Origin: an uncultured Aliarcobacter sp.
GTDB taxonomy: Bacteria; Campylobacterota; Campylobacteria; Campylobacterales; Arcobacteraceae
Reading direction: 5' to 3'
NCBI GenBank assembly: GCA_947629065.1
Contig: CANRCH010000101.1
Span: 1-6,217, forward strand
DNA length: 6,217 nt
Both the position numbers and the translations under genes were made by a program. The notes under the pieces were generated by a model that was given only the letters and a program-made list of their open reading frames with translations, did not search any database and was not told where the DNA came from. Positions 1-6,194 of this stretch are shown here, piece after piece; the stretch's first letter is position 1; each line of letters starts with the position of its first letter.

Positions 1-253
1 AATCATAAAATTGACTTAAAACCTCTTGAATAACAAGGGTTTGCTTTGATTTTTTACTTTGATTAGTAAAAGAGTTTAAAAATGAAAAATTAAGCTCTAT
101 TTTTGGGTGGTTTACTTTCATATATAGTTTTATGTTTTTTAAGAATATATCAAAATAATCATCTTTGATTTTTATTTTAGATTTTTTCATAAAATATATT
201 AAGATAATTAGTAAAATAAAAATAGCAATAAAAACTAAAACTATATTTTGCAT
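1..253 (-). CDS. Membrane-anchored protein of unknown function, N-terminal 84 residues (runs off left edge)
   Basis: An open frame runs from ATG at 253-251 to the window edge without a stop, so only the N-terminal 84 residues are visible. Residues 3 to about 21 are an unbroken hydrophobic stretch (V, L, F, I, A only, then Y and F), followed by a lysine-rich segment (MKKSKIKIK). This predicts a single N-terminal membrane anchor with the rest in the cytoplasm. The visible soluble part is basic and mixed helix/strand, and I recognise no domain. The start lies 1 base after the TAA of the preceding gene. An AAAGG-like Shine-Dalgarno sequence lies about 20 bases upstream, rather far, so translational coupling is likely. 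It appears to be the third gene of the murA transcription unit. Function is unknown. The open frame is well supported by length, spacing and the clean anchor, but the product cannot be named. Confidence 0.7.
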   Translation of the reverse strand, partial: MQNIVLVFIAIFILLIILIYFMKKSKIKIKDDYFDIFLKNIKLYMKVNHPKIELNFSFLNSFTNQSKKSKQTLVIQEVLSQFYD

Positions 254-254
254 T

Positions 255-1322
255 TTAAACTATATCTACCTTTACTTTGTGATTTTTTAGAGTGTATTTT
301 GCATCTTCAATTCTATTTGCACAAAGATATTTTAACTCTTCAATAAAAATTACAGGAAGTGGTATTTTTCTATTTGTGATTTTTTCTATATCAGTTCTAT
401 GTTTATCAAATAGATAAATATTCTCTTCACTATCTAAAAGTAAAAAATCAGCCCCACTATCAAAAGCTTCTAAAAGTATTTTTGAAGCTAAAAAGATAGT
501 TAGTTGTGGATTCTTCTTAAAACTCTCTTTTGCTAAATCAACCTTTTCTATATCAATAAAGTCTGCTTTTAAATGTTTAAAGAAATTTTCATTTTTACAA
601 GATTCAAACTCAAAAAATCTTGCAATATTAAATCCATTAAAATCATTTACTACTTTAAAATCTTCATTAAAATATGTAAAATCAATATATTTTTTGAATT
701 TAAATGAAGATAAAATATCAAGAGATTTTTGGATATTTCTTATTTTTTCTTCTATATTATCATCAAAATTTATAAAATGGTATTTTAAATTTGTATGAAA
801 CTTGGCACCAAATCTTTGGCTTTTTAAAATTTCTAAAATCTGTTCTTTTTTGTTTGGATATTTTTGTATTAAATCAAAAGCCAAGATTAAAACAGCATCA
901 CCAATATAGTTTTGAGTAAATTTAAGTGTAGGACTTGCATAATAGTATGCTTTATAGCTTTCATAATTTTGTATTGTACTTTTATCTAAAAACTCGGAAA
1001 AAATTTCAAGTTTATTTATGAAATCATCATCATTTATAAGTAAATCTTTATAAACTCTTTTTGTGCTAATTGGTTCAATTACAAGCTCATTTCCAAAGTT
1101 TTTTATCAAATCTTCTACTAAAACAGAAGATTTTGTATATTTTTGATTTACCACTAAATCAAAATTTAGTGAATCATAAAACCCAAATTTATCTTCTTGA
1201 TTTAGAACTCTTAAGATATCCAAAAGAGTTTTTACCTCTTTTGTTTTTATAAAATGCTTTGTATAATATGGTAAATAGTCACTATCTTTATCAAATCTAA
1301 ATAGTGAAATTTCGATTTTCAT
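255..1322 (-). CDS. Cysteine-depleted FrdB/HdrB-like (TfrB-like) fusion protein, function unknown
   Basis: This is a 355-residue soluble protein. Residues 1-105 read like the ferredoxin domain of succinate dehydrogenase/fumarate reductase iron-sulfur subunits: an FRFD start, a TLLDIL helix, and an IEP...KDLLINDDDF segment matching the family's IEPLP...KDLVVD. Residues 115-200 match the second, 4Fe-4S domain, including YIGDAVLILAFDL where the family has FIGPAALLRAYRF. Residues about 230-350 resemble an HdrB/CCG domain (EAFDSGADFLLL, then PLPVIFIEEL). Cluster cysteines are absent: positions expected as CxxCxxCxxxCP are Y120, Y123, Y126, S130; the second set is H176, L179, H182, F186; the HdrB CxxC is S298 and N301. 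Only C242 and C334 remain. ATG abuts the murA stop (TAG-ATG), with GAGGA 4 bases upstream. From memory, Campylobacterota proteins of this kind carry labels such as DUF5644 or HdrB C-terminal domain; unverified. The role may be structural or regulatory. The gene call is firm, the domain reading moderate. Confidence 0.85.
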   Translation of the reverse strand: MKIEISLFRFDKDSDYLPYYTKHFIKTKEVKTLLDILRVLNQEDKFGFYDSLNFDLVVNQKYTKSSVLVEDLIKNFGNELVIEPISTKRVYKDLLINDDDFINKLEIFSEFLDKSTIQNYESYKAYYYASPTLKFTQNYIGDAVLILAFDLIQKYPNKKEQILEILKSQRFGAKFHTNLKYHFINFDDNIEEKIRNIQKSLDILSSFKFKKYIDFTYFNEDFKVVNDFNGFNIARFFEFESCKNENFFKHLKADFIDIEKVDLAKESFKKNPQLTIFLASKILLEAFDSGADFLLLDSEENIYLFDKHRTDIEKITNRKIPLPVIFIEELKYLCANRIEDAKYTLKNHKVKVDIV

Positions 1323-2591
1323 CTAGTCCTCTTTCAATCTTTGTACATTTGCACCAATTTTATTTAATTTTCCTTCTAAATCTTCATAACCTCTATCAAG
1401 ATGATAGATTCTATGAATATTTGTCTCTCCATTTGCTACAAGTGCTGCTAAGACAAGGGCTGATGATGCTCTTAAATCTGTAGCCATAACATCTGTTCCT
1501 TCAAGTGTTCCTTTGTTTCCAATAATTGTCGCAACATTTCCATTTAGTTGAATATCAGCACCCATTCTTAAAAGTTCACTAACATGCATAAATCTATTTT
1601 CAAATAGTCTTTCATCAATAGTGCTTGTTCCTTCTGCTTGAGTTGTAAGTGCCATAAATTGTGCTTGCATATCTGTAGGAAAACCAGGGTATTCTGTTGT
1701 AATAATATTTACAGGCAAAATTTTTGAAGTAGGGAATATTGTTAATTCACTATCTTTTACATCTATTTCAAAATTCATCTCTTCAAGCTTTGAAATAACT
1801 GCTTCAAGATGTGCTGGAACTATATCTTTGATTGTTAGTTTTTGATTTGTAATTGCAGCTGCACACATATAAGTTCCAGCTTCAATTCTATCAGGAATTA
1901 CTGCAAAATCTTTCATCTCAAGAAGTTTTCCACCAGTTCCTTCAACAACTAGTTTTGAAGTTCCAATTCCATCAATTTTAACTCCAGCATCTGCAATAAC
2001 TTCACAAAGTTGTACAATTTCAGGCTCTTTTGCTGCATTTATAATAGTTGTTATTCCATTTGCTAAGGCAGCTGCCATAATAGTGTTTTCAGTTCCACCA
2101 ACAGTTACTTTATCAAATACTATTTTTGCACCTTTTAGTCCATTTGGTGCAGTTGCTTTTATATATCCTTGATGAATTTCAATAGTTGCACCCATAGCTT
2201 CCATAGCTTTTAGGTGTAAATCAACAGGTCTTTGCCCAATTGCACAACCTCCTGGAAGTGAAACTTCACATTGACCAAATCTTGCTAACAGAGGTCCTAA
2301 AACCAAAATAGAAGCTCTCATAGTTTTTACTATATCGTAAGTTGCTGTTGTGTTATCAATAGAACTAGTATCTATTTTTGCACTATTTTTATCTTTTGTA
2401 AAACTACCACCAAGCATTTTGATAAGTTTTAAAAATGTATTTATATCTGCTACATCTGGAAGATTTGAGATTTCAAGTTCATTTTTTGCTAAGATTGTAG
2501 ATGCTATCAGAGGTAAAGCTGCATTTTTTGCACCAGAAATAGAAATATCTCCACTTAATTTTTTGTTTCCAACAATTTTTAAATAGTCCAT
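1323..2591 (-). CDS. murA: UDP-N-acetylglucosamine 1-carboxyvinyltransferase MurA
   Basis: MurA transfers enolpyruvate from phosphoenolpyruvate to UDP-N-acetylglucosamine, the first committed step of cytoplasmic peptidoglycan precursor synthesis. The 422-residue product is close to the 419 of E. coli MurA. Diagnostic residues are present: K22-N23 in SGAKNAALP near the N-terminus; R92 in KTMRAS; the catalytic-loop cysteine C116 in [14 protein letters not shown] (equivalent to C115, the fosfomycin target, so the sensitive Cys form rather than the Asp form); D307 in [12 protein letters not shown] (equivalent to D305); R374 in TDLRASSAL; and R400 in HLDRGYE. The start is ATG preceded by TAGGAA as Shine-Dalgarno. 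It is the first gene of a minus-strand run of three, and its TAG stop touches the next ATG. It faces an EamA transporter gene across a short divergent promoter region. The sequence shows nothing abnormal. Confidence 0.98.
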   Translation of the reverse strand: MDYLKIVGNKKLSGDISISGAKNAALPLIASTILAKNELEISNLPDVADINTFLKLIKMLGGSFTKDKNSAKIDTSSIDNTTATYDIVKTMRASILVLGPLLARFGQCEVSLPGGCAIGQRPVDLHLKAMEAMGATIEIHQGYIKATAPNGLKGAKIVFDKVTVGGTENTIMAAALANGITTIINAAKEPEIVQLCEVIADAGVKIDGIGTSKLVVEGTGGKLLEMKDFAVIPDRIEAGTYMCAAAITNQKLTIKDIVPAHLEAVISKLEEMNFEIDVKDSELTIFPTSKILPVNIITTEYPGFPTDMQAQFMALTTQAEGTSTIDERLFENRFMHVSELLRMGADIQLNGNVATIIGNKGTLEGTDVMATDLRASSALVLAALVANGETNIHRIYHLDRGYEDLEGKLNKIGANVQRLKED

Positions 2592-2616
2592 AGGTTTCCT
2601 AAAATAATGTTTTAAA

Positions 2617-2634
2617 TAGGTTTAATAATACCTA
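2617..2634. promoter_or_regulatory. Short inverted repeat in the divergent promoter region, possible operator
   Basis: TAGGT and ACCTA arms of 5 bases flank an 8-base AT spacer. The site lies between the two divergent genes and overlaps TATTAT (2625-2630 read on the minus strand), the best candidate -10 box for murA, with no convincing -35 partner. TAGGTTT is also repeated directly at 2591-2597. Arms this short can arise by chance in AT-rich DNA, so the operator reading is weak. Confidence 0.25.
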
Positions 2635-2638
2635 AGTT

Positions 2639-2667
2639 TTGCTTTATTATATTAATCTTACTATACT
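2639..2667 (+). promoter_or_regulatory. Probable sigma-70 promoter of the EamA transporter gene
   Basis: TTGCTT at 2639-2644 (candidate -35) is followed after exactly 17 bases by TATACT at 2662-2667 (candidate -10). Transcription would begin near 2673-2675, leaving a leader of about 20 bases that contains AAAAGGAG at 2680-2687. This assignment uses the same TTG that could be mistaken for an upstream start codon of the transporter gene. No operator is obvious apart from the nearby weak inverted repeat. Confidence 0.6.
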
Positions 2668-2692
2668 CTTTCGATTTTTAAAAGGAGTTTTT

Positions 2693-3571
2693 TTGGAAGA
2701 AAATTTAAGTAAAGGTATAAAATATATGCTTTTTGCTTCATTTATGTTTGCGCTTATGGGAGTTGCAGCAAAGGAGTTAAGTGATAATTTAAGTTCTATT
2801 GAAGTTGTATTTTTTAGAAATGTTTTTGGAGTGGCATTTATACTTTTTTCTATTTATAATTCACCTTTAAAACAAATAGGTGGGAAGTTTTGGTTGCTTA
2901 TTTTTAGAGGAACAGTTGGGTTTTTAGCTTTGCTTTTCTTCTTTTATAATATTGCAAATATTCCTTTAGGGGAAGCTATGACTTTTTCTAAAACTTCTAC
3001 TATATTTACAGCACTTTTAGCATATTTTTTCCTAAAAGAGCATATTGGTTTAAAAGGTTGGATTGGGGTATTTATTGGATTTATTGGAATACTATTTATT
3101 ACAGAGTTTGATGGAAGTAGTCTGAAAAAAACAGACTATTTAGGAATACTCTCAGGTGTAGGTGCAGCCTTAGCATATACAGCAATTAGGGAGCTTAGAA
3201 AATATTATGATAGTAGGGCAATAGTTTTATCTTTTATGGCTGTTGGAACGGTTATTCCACTAATTTTAATGATAATTAGTGAGTTTTATTCAAACCCAAA
3301 TTTAGATTTTATGCTAGGAAAATTTATAATGCCAACATCTTATGAGTGGTTTATTGTAATTTTATTGGGAATTGTTTCAACTTATGCACAAATATATATG
3401 ACAAAGGCTTATGCGGTTGCAAAAGCTGGAATTATAGGAACAGTTTCATATAGTAATATAGTTTTTTCTATAATTTTAGGATTGTTTATTGGAGATGCCT
3501 TTCCTTCGTTTATTATAATTTTAGGTATAATCTTAATTGTAATTAGTGGAATTTTAGTAAGTAAGAAATAA
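2693..3571 (+). CDS. EamA/DMT-superfamily inner-membrane transporter
   Basis: This is a drug/metabolite-transporter-type permease with two EamA halves. From the preferred start the product has 292 residues and about ten hydrophobic helices, near residues 9-28, 36-55, 64-85, 93-110, 120-136, 150-170, 178-195, 218-238, 245-268 and 270-289. Family hallmarks are FRGTVGF after helix two and the IPLGEA...LAYFFLKE stretch closing the first half, repeated more loosely as AVAKAGIIGTVSYS in the second. The start chosen is TTG at 2693 because AAAAGGAG ends 5 bases before it. The longer in-frame reading from 2639 would add 18 residues, has no Shine-Dalgarno and overlaps the promoter. Substrate cannot be told: members of the family carry amino acids, riboflavin, nucleosides, S-adenosylmethionine or drugs. 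It is divergent from murA; a similar murA/EamA neighbourhood exists, as I recall, in Campylobacter jejuni. Confidence 0.92.
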   Translation: MEENLSKGIKYMLFASFMFALMGVAAKELSDNLSSIEVVFFRNVFGVAFILFSIYNSPLKQIGGKFWLLIFRGTVGFLALLFFFYNIANIPLGEAMTFSKTSTIFTALLAYFFLKEHIGLKGWIGVFIGFIGILFITEFDGSSLKKTDYLGILSGVGAALAYTAIRELRKYYDSRAIVLSFMAVGTVIPLILMIISEFYSNPNLDFMLGKFIMPTSYEWFIVILLGIVSTYAQIYMTKAYAVAKAGIIGTVSYSNIVFSIILGLFIGDAFPSFIIILGIILIVISGILVSKK

Positions 3572-3581
3572 TATTAAGTGT

Positions 3582-3604
3582 AAGGCTTCGTTCTCGAAGT
3601 CCTT
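3582..3604 (+). terminator. Hairpin between transporter gene and kdsA, possible weak terminator
   Basis: AAGGCTTCG pairs with CGAAG-T-CCTT around a TTCT loop, giving 9 base pairs with one bulged T at 3600. It starts 10 bases after the transporter stop and is followed only by a short T run (TTTAGAATTT), so it may terminate partly, or act as an mRNA-end stabiliser or attenuator. I see no strong promoter between it and kdsA, which argues for some read-through. Confidence 0.5.
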
Positions 3605-3628
3605 TAGAATTTAGAAAAAGGAAAATAT

Positions 3629-4429
3629 ATGATAACAGTTATGACAGGACCTTGCGTTTTAGAAGATATGGATACAGTTTTAAAAATAGCTGAAAAATTA
3701 AAGCCTTTAAGTGAAGATAAAAGAGTAGATTTTTATTTTAAAGCTAGTTTTGACAAGGCAAATCGTACTAGCTTAAGTTCATTTAGAGGGCCAGGACTTG
3801 ATGAGGGTTTAAAAATATTTGAAAAAATTAAAAAAGAGTTTGGATATAAAGTAGTTACTGATATTCACGAATCATATCAAGCAGCACCTGCTGGTGAGGT
3901 TATGGATATTTTACAAATTCCTGCTTTTTTATGTAGGCAAACAGATTTACTTGTAGCAGCTGCTAAAACACCTGCAAAAATAAATATCAAAAAAGGGCAA
4001 TTTTTAGCAGCTGATGCTATGAAACACCCAGTTGAGAAAGTATTAAATACAAGAGGAATATCTGAGGTAAGCTATGAAAATAGTGAAAAAGCTGGTGTTT
4101 GGTTATGTGAAAGAGGAAACACTTTTGGTTATGGTGCTTTGGTTGTGGATATGAGAAACCTTATTTTGCTTAGACAATATGCACCAGTTATTTTTGATGC
4201 AACTCATAGTGTTCAAATACCAAGCACGGGTGGAACAACAGGTGGAAACAGTTCATTTGTACCATATATGGCAAGAGCGGCTGCTAGTGTTGGAGTTGAT
4301 GGCTTTTTCTTTGAAACACATATTGATCCAAAATCTGCAAAAAGTGATGGACCAAATATGCTTCATATTAATACGCTATATAAAACTATGGATGAGATTT
4401 TTGCTATTAAAGAGGCTTTAGGAAACTAA
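3629..4429 (+). CDS. kdsA: 3-deoxy-8-phosphooctulonate synthase KdsA (Kdo-8-P synthase), metal-dependent type
   Basis: KdsA condenses phosphoenolpyruvate with D-arabinose 5-phosphate to give Kdo-8-phosphate, precursor of the Kdo sugar that links lipid A to the core of lipopolysaccharide; it acts in the cytoplasm. The 266 residues form one TIM-barrel domain. Visible motifs are GPCVLE at 7-12, FKASFDKANRTS at 37-48, SFRGPG at 51-56, TDIHE at 77-81, FLCRQTDLL at 100-108, NIKKGQF at 119-125, CERGNTFGYG at 160-169 and FDATHSVQ at 189-196. Metal ligands of the class with a catalytic-site divalent ion are present: C9, H193, E229 and D240 (the non-metal class has Asn at the first). ATG is preceded by AAAAAGGA about 6 bases upstream. 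A hairpin precedes it and an unknown gene follows after 10 bases. Identification is secure; the metal dependence is inferred from residues. Confidence 0.97.
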   Translation: MITVMTGPCVLEDMDTVLKIAEKLKPLSEDKRVDFYFKASFDKANRTSLSSFRGPGLDEGLKIFEKIKKEFGYKVVTDIHESYQAAPAGEVMDILQIPAFLCRQTDLLVAAAKTPAKINIKKGQFLAADAMKHPVEKVLNTRGISEVSYENSEKAGVWLCERGNTFGYGALVVDMRNLILLRQYAPVIFDATHSVQIPSTGGTTGGNSSFVPYMARAAASVGVDGFFFETHIDPKSAKSDGPNMLHINTLYKTMDEIFAIKEALGN

Positions 4430-4439
4430 AGCATAGTTA

Positions 4440-5528
4440 ATGAAAGAGTTATTTAGAACAAATTTATATATAGCAGATATTGATAGTGTAAATATTAATT
4501 ATACAAATCTTACATATCTTAAAAAGTTTAAATCTAGCTTGCTTATGGCTAAGACGATTGGTATGAATCCAAATATGATTTTTGATAGTAGAGGATTTGA
4601 AACTGCTATTACTGATGCTAATATACGAAATTTTTTTGTTAAAAAAATAAAAGAACTTCAAAAAATAAATTTGAATTACTACATAAATGTTCATGTATTT
4701 AATAATTTTATCGAAGAAGGATATTTTGATGTGAGTACAGATAACCCATTTGATAGGTATTATCATGAAAAGATAAAAGATAACTATTATTTCAGTTCAT
4801 TTGGATTTTGTAAAAAAAATATGCAAACAAATTCTCATAGAGAATCAATAAGACAAAAATTTTATCGATTAAATGATTTTATAAATTTTATTTATCAAGA
4901 AACTGGCACTAATATATTTAAAATACATAATAGTGAATTTCCTGATTTAAGAGAAGTAATTATTAAAAGATTAGAGAAAGTTATAGAGAATAATGTAGAA
5001 ATAAATGAAGAAGCTGTTCAGTATAATGATTTACTAAAATATTTTCTAAATGTTATAAATGAAGATTTAAGTATTAAAGATCGTTCAAGTTTTTATTCAA
5101 TATTGAGTGAACATGAACATATAAAAAGAAATTTTTCAGAGCAACTAATAAATGAGATAAGAGTTGATATCATTGATATTTCCTACAATAGTTTATTTAT
5201 AAAAGAGGGTGAAATTTTTAGGTTTAAAAGTATAGATAAATTAGATGCTATGTATGAAAAGTTTTTTGATTCTTATGCAAGAAATGGAAAAATGTTTAAA
5301 CTATATAATTTATACAAAACTTTTGATAATTTTAAATCTAAAATTGAGCTTATAGATTTATTTATTAATCCAATTACTATTTTAGATTATGTAGCAGATG
5401 AGATAATGAATAAAGCAGAAGATAAAGGAGTTAGCATGCTACATAAAACAGCTTCTTATATTTTACCAAAAACTAGATTTTTAGGTGTAGCAGAATCAAA
5501 TAATTTACTAATTGGAGTTAAACAGTAG
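4440..5528 (+). CDS. Unrecognised 362-residue protein paired with a Nudix hydrolase
   Basis: I do not recognise this protein. It is 362 residues, with no signal peptide and no membrane segment. It is rich in Asn, Lys, Ile, Phe and Tyr. The first 100 residues read as alternating strand and helix (LYIADIDSVNI, then MIFDSRGF, then YYINVHVF), possibly an alpha/beta domain. Residues about 130-350 look mainly helical with charged amphipathic stretches, and the end is strand-like (FLGVAESNNLLIGVKQ). No nucleotide-binding loop, zinc knuckle or nuclease motif is evident; the single Cys is at residue 124. The start has a poor Shine-Dalgarno sequence (AGGAAA lies about 14 bases upstream, inside the end of kdsA), so expression probably depends on coupling to kdsA. 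Its TAG abuts the ATG of the Nudix gene, suggesting linked function. Composition is lower in G+C than kdsA (13/60 at 4981-5040 against 21/60 at 4141-4200 by hand count). Confidence 0.85.
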   Translation: MKELFRTNLYIADIDSVNINYTNLTYLKKFKSSLLMAKTIGMNPNMIFDSRGFETAITDANIRNFFVKKIKELQKINLNYYINVHVFNNFIEEGYFDVSTDNPFDRYYHEKIKDNYYFSSFGFCKKNMQTNSHRESIRQKFYRLNDFINFIYQETGTNIFKIHNSEFPDLREVIIKRLEKVIENNVEINEEAVQYNDLLKYFLNVINEDLSIKDRSSFYSILSEHEHIKRNFSEQLINEIRVDIIDISYNSLFIKEGEIFRFKSIDKLDAMYEKFFDSYARNGKMFKLYNLYKTFDNFKSKIELIDLFINPITILDYVADEIMNKAEDKGVSMLHKTASYILPKTRFLGVAESNNLLIGVKQ

Positions 5529-6092
5529 ATGTTAGAAACAAAAGAAAAGATTGTAATATTTAATAATAAATATATTGAATTGCAAAATAATCTAGTTGAA
5601 GATAGAGATACAAAAAAAAGATTTAATCACATAAGATTAATAGAAAATAATTCAAAAACACCAGGTAGTGTTATTTTATGTAAACATAATAATAAATTTT
5701 TAATAATTGAAAATTATAGATATGGAATAGATGAAATAACGATAGAATTGCCAAGAGGTTATACAAATACAGATGAAAGTTTAGAAAAATGTGCAATAAG
5801 AGAACTTTATGAGGAAACAAATATTGTTTTTTTAGAAAATAAAGATGAAATTATTAAATTAGGAGAGATATCTATTAACTCATCTATAATGGCATCAAAA
5901 GTATCAATATTTTTAATTAATATAAACCATAATGTTGAAAATATAAAGTTACAACATAGTGAACATATAGAATCTTTTCAGTGGGTTTCACTTCAAGAGA
6001 TGTATGAAAAGATAAGAGTAGGAGAAATAATTGATAGTTTTACTATTAGTGCTTTAATGTTATACAAAGTTTATAATAGAGTTGAAATTTAA
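5529..6092 (+). CDS. Nudix hydrolase, ADP-ribose pyrophosphatase-like
   Basis: This protein of 187 residues should hydrolyse a nucleoside diphosphate linked to another moiety, with a divalent metal, in the cytoplasm. The Nudix box spans 77-99: G77, five residues, E83, seven residues, then RELYEETNI with the metal-binding E92, E95 and E96. The position that is normally Gly near the box end is N98. Upstream, FLIIENYRYGIDEITIELPRG follows the ADP-ribose/sugar-nucleotide pyrophosphatase pattern (QYRY...ELPxG), and the N-terminal 40 residues form the strand-rich subdomain typical of those dimeric enzymes. The C-terminal DSFTISALMLYK also fits that group. ADP-ribose or another nucleotide sugar is therefore the likeliest substrate, but this cannot be settled from motifs. 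GGAG at 5514-5517 lies 11 bases before the ATG, which directly follows the stop of the unknown 362-residue gene. It is the last plus-strand gene before a strong hairpin. Confidence 0.93.
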   Translation: MLETKEKIVIFNNKYIELQNNLVEDRDTKKRFNHIRLIENNSKTPGSVILCKHNNKFLIIENYRYGIDEITIELPRGYTNTDESLEKCAIRELYEETNIVFLENKDEIIKLGEISINSSIMASKVSIFLININHNVENIKLQHSEHIESFQWVSLQEMYEKIRVGEIIDSFTISALMLYKVYNRVEI

Positions 6093-6095
6093 AAA

Positions 6096-6127
6096 AGACT
6101 TTGATATTCTTTTAAAATATCAAGTCT
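6096..6127. terminator. Intrinsic terminator hairpin, stronger in the minus direction
   Basis: AGACTT-T-GATATT pairs with AATATCAAGTCT, 12 base pairs with one bulged T at 6102 and a 7-base loop. It begins 3 bases after the Nudix stop. On the plus strand the tail is only ATTTAAAT, but on the minus strand the stem is followed by at least six T (complement of 6091-6096), a classical intrinsic terminator. It probably ends the kdsA/unknown/Nudix transcript and may also stop transcription coming from the right. Confidence 0.7.
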
Positions 6128-6188
6128 ATTTAAATATATTACTCAACTTTCGCACATAAAAAATCATTAATTTCTTATATATAAAAGC

Positions 6189-6194
6189 TATAAT
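6189..6194 (+). promoter_or_regulatory. Candidate -10 box (TATAAT) for a gene beyond the right edge
   Basis: A perfect TATAAT lies in an otherwise non-coding end region, downstream of the hairpin. At the 17-base spacing the upstream hexamer is ATTAAT (6166-6171), a poor -35, which is common for this phylum. A GCC/GGC inverted repeat with an 8-base spacer (6198-6211) sits at or just after the expected transcription start. The driven gene is not in the window. Confidence 0.4.

Noticed and set aside
1070..1252. 60-residue plus-strand open frame
   Set aside because: It is antisense to the well-supported 355-residue gene, has no ribosome site, and its leucine-rich translation is what the complement of AT-rich coding DNA gives.
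2350..2586. 78-residue plus-strand open frame
   Set aside because: It is antisense to the conserved N-terminal part of murA; no independent support.
3514..3531. Two TATAAT matches inside the transporter gene as kdsA promoters
   Set aside because: No -35 partner at proper spacing, and the hexamers arise from Ile codons in a hydrophobic helix; kept only as a possibility in the findings.
4179..4421. 80-residue plus-strand open frame
   Set aside because: It lies in another frame inside kdsA, over its conserved C-terminal motifs.
4464..4766. 100-residue minus-strand open frame
   Set aside because: It is antisense to the 362-residue gene, rich in Ile, Lys and Tyr as expected of a complement of AT-rich coding DNA. 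The plus frame is longer, coupled to neighbours and better supported.
4622..5831. Runs of 7-8 A or T (for example 4812-4819 and 5612-5619) as phase-variable tracts
   Set aside because: Such runs are common in this base composition, both genes are intact, and phase variation in this phylum mostly uses poly-G or poly-C, none of which is present.
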